10,493 bases of DNA, from assembly GCA_022712475.1 (NCBI GenBank), contig JALAGK010000522.1, positions 1-10,493 on the forward strand. Reading direction: 5' to 3'. The position numbers were made by a program, and so were the translations under genes. Under the pieces are notes generated by a model, which was not told the origin of the DNA, did not search any database, and saw nothing but the letters and a program-made list of their open reading frames with translations. Shown one piece after another: positions 7,607-10,493 of the stretch. Each line of letters starts with the position of its first letter. Positions within the stretch are counted from its first letter, which is position 1. This stretch comes from Enterobacteriaceae bacterium. GTDB lineage: Bacteria > Pseudomonadota > Gammaproteobacteria > Enterobacterales > Enterobacteriaceae.

Positions 7607-9253
7607 TTAGAACGTATCCCACTCTTCGTGGTAATCGTTTTTCTCTTCTTTAACCACCGGTTTGGCTTTTTTCACCGGGCGTTCGGTGCGGGTGAGTTGG
7701 GGCTCTGCGCGCACATAACCACGTTTTTCGCTTATCTGGAAAATCGAGACGCTGTCTTTAAGGTTATTCGCCTGTGAAGACATGGTGGTGGACACGGCAG
7801 CCACTTCTTCAACCAGTGCGGCATTCTGCTGCGTGACCAAATCCATCTCGTTGATAGCTTGGGCAATCTGGTCGATACCGGTGCTTTGCTCATCAGTCGC
7901 AGAGGTAATTTCATTCATGATATCGCTGACTTGTGCAACAGAGGTCACGATACCCTGAATGGTTTCTCCGGCTTTTTCAACGAGCTTCGCGCCGTCATTT
8001 ACGCTGTCGACAGAGTTGGAAATCAGGCCGCTAATCTCTTTCGCCGCATCGGAGCTGCGTTTGGCCAGGTTTCGCACTTCGCTTGCCACCACGGCGAAGC
8101 CGCGGCCCTGCTCACCGGCACGAGCGGCTTCAACCGCGGCGTTCAGTGCCAGGATGTTGGTCTGGTTAGCGATGCTGTCGATAACGGAGTTGATATCAGC
8201 AATGCGGCGTGAGCTTTCGGTTATCTGGTTCATGGTCTGGATGACGTTAGTCATCACTTCACCACCTTTGCGTGCCACGTCGCTTGCATGTACGGTCAGC
8301 TGGCTGGCATGACGAGCGTTATCCGCGTTCTGCTTAACCGTGATACGCAGCTCTTCCATACTGGCGGCCGTTTCCTGGAGCGCCGCCGCTTGCTGCTCGG
8401 TACGTGAAGACAGGTCATTGTTGCCCACTTCAATTTCACCAGCGCTGCTGGTGATGCCGTAAGAACCGTCCTGAATCTTGCTGGCCATGTCGGCAAGCGA
8501 GGTCTGCATGTTTTTGAGCGCCGTCAGCATATCCCCGATTTCATTACGTGCGCCGGTATCGAACTGGTGGTACAGCTCACCGCGGCCAATGGCCTCAAGG
8601 GTTTCTGCGGTGAACGTCAGGCGCTGGAACAGGTGTTTACGCAACCAGAAGCTGGCGAAAACAGAGATGAGCACCATGATCGTGATAAAAATGATAGCAA
8701 CCAGCACCGCGTTATTACGGTCACTTTCTGCTTTTTTCTGTGCAGCCTGACTTACGGACTCATTGAGTTCCATATACCTGTCGATGGCATCGCGGAACTG
8801 ACGCTCATAAGTACCATTGTCAAAACCGCTGTTATTGTGTGCGGCCAACTGTTGAATATTGCTTTCATAACGAGCAAGCAACACAGTAAAGGCGTTGTTA
8901 ATTTCATCGCTCAGGCGACGCGTTTCGTCAGAGGATTTCTCAAAACCCTGGAAATTGGCAGCATGTGCTTTAGATCTGCGTATCATTTCCTGTAGTTCTG
9001 CGTGTCGGCGTTCAAATTCTGCCGGCAGAATGTTTGGATCGTTATGCACATAGTTGAGGTCGGCACGTACGTTATCCACGGCATCAACAAGGCGCGTAAG
9101 TTCGCGTGAGTTCTTATCGGCAAGCCCAAACAGGGTGAAAGACTGGCTGGTTCTATTGGCGTTAATAATGACCAGCGCATTCGCCAGTAATGTAATCGCA
9201 CAAAATATAACCAGCGCACCTTTCATGTACGTGGAAAGCTTTAGGGTTTTCAT
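7607..9253 (-). CDS. Methyl-accepting chemotaxis protein
   Basis: A full-length transmembrane chemoreceptor of 548 residues, the usual size for enteric Tar/Tsr-type receptors. Order: TM1 about 11-32; a periplasmic ligand domain about 33-181, probably a four-helix bundle; TM2 about 182-204; a HAMP linker about 205-257; the methylated helical bundle; and the conserved hairpin tip ([20 protein letters not shown], 375-394) that contacts CheA and CheW. The C-terminus is EEWDTF after a charged flexible tail. Its last five residues, EWDTF, resemble the NWETF tether for CheR and CheB, so adaptation by methylation is likely. The ligand cannot be told from the sequence. The ATG is supported by AGGAAG at 9262-9267, 8 nt upstream. 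A sigma-28 promoter lies just upstream, and the gene ends at a terminator, so it is probably monocistronic. It occupies the place beside fliA where fliZ is usually found. Confidence 0.95.
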   Translation of the reverse strand: MKTLKLSTYMKGALVIFCAITLLANALVIINANRTSQSFTLFGLADKNSRELTRLVDAVDNVRADLNYVHNDPNILPAEFERRHAELQEMIRRSKAHAANFQGFEKSSDETRRLSDEINNAFTVLLARYESNIQQLAAHNNSGFDNGTYERQFRDAIDRYMELNESVSQAAQKKAESDRNNAVLVAIIFITIMVLISVFASFWLRKHLFQRLTFTAETLEAIGRGELYHQFDTGARNEIGDMLTALKNMQTSLADMASKIQDGSYGITSSAGEIEVGNNDLSSRTEQQAAALQETAASMEELRITVKQNADNARHASQLTVHASDVARKGGEVMTNVIQTMNQITESSRRIADINSVIDSIANQTNILALNAAVEAARAGEQGRGFAVVASEVRNLAKRSSDAAKEISGLISNSVDSVNDGAKLVEKAGETIQGIVTSVAQVSDIMNEITSATDEQSTGIDQIAQAINEMDLVTQQNAALVEEVAAVSTTMSSQANNLKDSVSIFQISEKRGYVRAEPQLTRTERPVKKAKPVVKEEKNDYHEEWDTF

Positions 9254-9289
9254 TTCACATTCTTCCTGAATAGATATCTGACTTTAGGC

Positions 9290-9316
9290 ATATCGGCGCG
9301 GCTAGCGGAAACTTGC
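9290..9316 (-). promoter_or_regulatory. Sigma-28 (FliA) class 3 promoter of the chemoreceptor
   Basis: On the minus strand the -35 element GCAAGTTT (9316-9309) matches 6 of 8 bases of TAAAGTTT. After exactly 11 nt the -10 element GCCGATAT (9297-9290) matches 7 of 8 bases of GCCGATAA. Transcription should start about 7 nt further on, near 9283, giving a 5' leader of about 30 nt with the AGGAAG ribosome-binding site. This is the class of promoter expected for a chemoreceptor. Confidence 0.88.
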
Positions 9317-9346
9317 GCAATTAGCTGAATTGTTGCTCAGCTGAAG

Positions 9347-9396
9347 CTGTAAAAAAGCGTCAGCATCCCGGGAAAGGCACTGACGCTTTTTTACAG
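9347..9396 (-). terminator. Perfect 17-bp inverted-repeat terminator after fliA
   Basis: Arms at 9347-9363 and 9380-9396 are perfect reverse complements over 17 bp around a 16-nt loop that contains CCCGGG. The GC core GCGTCAG is flanked by A6/T6, so it can terminate in both directions. It directly abuts the fliA stop codon (9397-9399) and separates fliA from the chemoreceptor promoter, which makes the chemoreceptor its own transcription unit. Confidence 0.9.
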
Positions 9397-10128
9397 TTAA
9401 TCAGAGAGCTGCAGGCGAGCGCGCAGGCGTTTGATAACCTGGCTGTGGAGCTGGCTGACGCGCGGTTCACCAACGCCAAGTACGGCGCCGATTTCCTTCA
9501 TGTTCAGCTCTTGTTGGTAATAAAGGTTGAGTAGCAGCTGTTCTCGTTCCGGCAGGCGTTGGATCTCTTCAATGACGCGCTGGCGTAGGGTGCTGGAAAG
9601 CAACTGCTGGAGTGGGTTTTGCTGCTCGTGCTGCTCGCCTGGCTGTTCCACGCCGCCATTCTGCTCGTCCTGGAGTTCGTCCAGTGAGAACAGCTGGCTG
9701 GTATTGGTGTCCATCAGGATCTGCTGGTAGGTTTCCAGCGGCACGTCTAGCTCTTCGGCTACTTCCGTCTCTGTTGCTGCACGCCCAAGGCGCTGTTCTA
9801 CCCGGCGGATAGCTGACGCGACGTCGCGCGCGTTGCTGCGCACGCGGCGTGGCACCCAGTCGCGCTCGCGCAATTCGTCCATCATGGCCCAGCGCACACG
9901 CTGGGTTATCCAGGTGCGCAGCTGCGTACCCTGCTGCGGATCGTAGCCATCAATGGCGCCCAGCAGCCCGATCATGCCGGCCTGGATAAGATCATCCAGT
10001 TCCACGCTTGCGGGCAACCGCACCTGCAAACGCAGGGCTTCATGGCGCACCAGGGGAGCATACTCTGTCCACAGCGCGTTTTTTTCTGTCACAGTCCCGG
10101 CTTGGGTATATAAGTTGTTCACAGTCAC
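9397..10128 (-). CDS. fliA: RNA polymerase sigma-28 factor for flagellar genes
   Basis: A 243-residue FliA (E. coli FliA is 239). It directs RNA polymerase to late flagellar and chemotaxis promoters and is held in check by FlgM. The signature LVRHEALRLQVRLPASVELDDL near the N-terminus is that of enteric FliA. Region 2 spans about residues 27-97, region 3 about 100-150, and region 4 carries the helix-turn-helix KEIGAVLGVGEPRVSQLHSQ (211-230). Residues matching E. coli R74, D81, R84, R91 and R94 are kept as R77, D84, R87, R94 and R97, so the -10 preference should be normal. However, the segment matching E. coli AFTTYAVQRIRGAML reads QLRTWITQRVRWAMM (69-83), unusually different for an enteric FliA. 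Both possible starts are GTG: 10128, and 10122, which would give MNNLYT like the E. coli start. A GGAT element lies upstream of both. It lies downstream of fliC as usual, but no fliZ follows. Confidence 0.95.
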   Translation of the reverse strand: MTVNNLYTQAGTVTEKNALWTEYAPLVRHEALRLQVRLPASVELDDLIQAGMIGLLGAIDGYDPQQGTQLRTWITQRVRWAMMDELRERDWVPRRVRSNARDVASAIRRVEQRLGRAATETEVAEELDVPLETYQQILMDTNTSQLFSLDELQDEQNGGVEQPGEQHEQQNPLQQLLSSTLRQRVIEEIQRLPEREQLLLNLYYQQELNMKEIGAVLGVGEPRVSQLHSQVIKRLRARLQLSD

Positions 10129-10158
10129 GCTTATCCGACAATCTAAAAATCATGCTTA

Positions 10159-10185
10159 TTATCGTTGGCTGGCACAAAATCAATT
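10159..10185 (-). promoter_or_regulatory. Weak sigma-28-like promoter candidate upstream of fliA
   Basis: On the minus strand, AACGATAA (10166-10159) matches 6 of 8 bases of the sigma-28 -10 element, with AATTGATT (10185-10178; 4 of 8) at the correct 11-nt spacing. In E. coli fliA has both an FlhDC-dependent and a sigma-28 promoter, so a site is expected here, but the match is marginal. I could not place an FlhDC box. Confidence 0.25.
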
Positions 10186-10234
10186 GCTGAATAAACCTGC
10201 GAAACGGCCCCTTATTTCTCTGGATTGCGGATAT

Positions 10235-10263
10235 AAAAAACCCCACCGCCGTGCGATGGGGTT
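10235..10263 (-). terminator. Rho-independent terminator of fliC
   Basis: On the minus strand, CCCCA/TGGGG and CGC/GCG pair around a short CGT loop with one internal mismatch (10246 against 10256). The stem is followed by a run of six T (complement of A at 10235-10240). It lies about 25 nt past the flagellin stop and separates the fliC and fliA transcripts. Confidence 0.9.
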
Positions 10264-10288
10264 AATGCAGTGTTGCTTAGCGTGCGAA

Positions 10289-10493
10289 TTAACGCAGCAG
10301 AGACAGTACGTTCTGCGGAACCTGGTTAGCCTGCGCCAGTACCGTGGTGCCAGCCTGCTGCAGGATCTGCGCACGGCTCATGTTGGACACTTCGGTCGCG
10401 TAGTCCGCGTCCAGGATACGGGAGCGGGAAGCAGACAGGTTGTTTACGGTGCTGTCCAGGTTGTTGATTACAGAATCGAAACGGTTCTGTACC
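10289..10493 (-). CDS. fliC: Flagellin, C-terminal 67 residues (rest outside window)
   Basis: The translated end carries the nearly invariant enteric flagellin D0 terminus: [20 protein letters not shown], then a stretch ending in [11 protein letters not shown] and a TAA stop. This helix packs against the N-terminal D0 helix in the filament core and is the part recognised during export and polymerisation. The upstream portion ([10 protein letters not shown]) belongs to D1. One small difference from the usual sequence is SRILDADY where enterics normally have SRIEDADY. The start, the variable middle domain and the promoter lie beyond the right edge. It reads in the same direction as fliA, the standard enteric order. 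Confidence 0.97.
   Translation of the reverse strand, partial: VQNRFDSVINNLDSTVNNLSASRSRILDADYATEVSNMSRAQILQQAGTTVLAQANQVPQNVLSLLR

Noticed and set aside
7607..9253. Assigning the chemoreceptor as Tar or Tsr
   Set aside because: The cytoplasmic domain is common to all enteric receptors, and the periplasmic domain does not clearly carry the amino-acid-binding arginine pattern of Tar/Tsr.
9323..9346. Short repeated AGCTGAA and a small GCTGA/TCAGC hairpin upstream of the chemoreceptor promoter
   Set aside because: The repeats are only 5-7 nt and show no periodic or operator-like arrangement; chance is the simplest explanation.

Overview
The window looks like chromosomal DNA from a motile enterobacterium (order Enterobacterales). 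The flagellin C-terminus, the FliA sigma factor, the sigma-28 promoter and the srfABC cluster are all of the enteric type. I cannot name the genus with confidence. Most of the window is GC-rich; one sampled 60-base line of srfB is about two-thirds G+C. The stretch at about 6490-7560 is visibly AT-richer, with sampled lines of 37-48% G+C.

Layout, left to right. (1) 1-6434, plus strand: a tight srfA-srfB-srfC operon. srfA is cut by the left edge, srfA and srfB are 3 nt apart, and srfB and srfC overlap by 4 nt. A rho-independent terminator at 6463-6488 closes it. (2) 6542-7557, plus strand: an AT-richer islet. It holds a frameshifted relative of 'vgr-related' putative type VI secretion (T6SS) toxin-like proteins, followed at once by an intact lipoprotein resembling putative T6SS periplasmic immunity lipoproteins. 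(3) 7607-9253, minus strand: a full-length methyl-accepting chemotaxis protein with a convincing sigma-28 promoter. It converges on the lipoprotein gene across a shared terminator hairpin. (4) 9397-10128, minus strand: fliA (sigma-28), with a perfect 17-bp inverted-repeat terminator abutting its stop codon. (5) 10289-10493, minus strand: the last 67 residues of flagellin (fliC), followed by its own terminator.

How the parts fit. fliC, fliA and the chemoreceptor form a motility block: FliA makes the sigma-28 that should read both the flagellin promoter (outside the window) and the chemoreceptor promoter (visible). In the usual enteric arrangement fliA is followed by fliZ. Here fliA ends in a terminator and the chemoreceptor, the islet and srfABC occupy the next 9 kb. 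srfABC is called a virulence locus because it was found as SsrB-regulated in Salmonella, where it was also reported under FlhDC control, so its place beside flagellar genes is meaningful. From sequence, the Srf proteins look like a membrane-anchored machine: SrfA is a single-pass inner-membrane protein with a cysteine-containing periplasmic domain, SrfB is an actin/Hsp70-type ATPase, and SrfC is a GTPase-like P-loop protein. SrfB and SrfC have no visible export signal. The best candidates for under-described biology are this flagellum-linked Srf machine, the divergent fliA that lacks fliZ, and the decayed effector beside an intact immunity-like lipoprotein.
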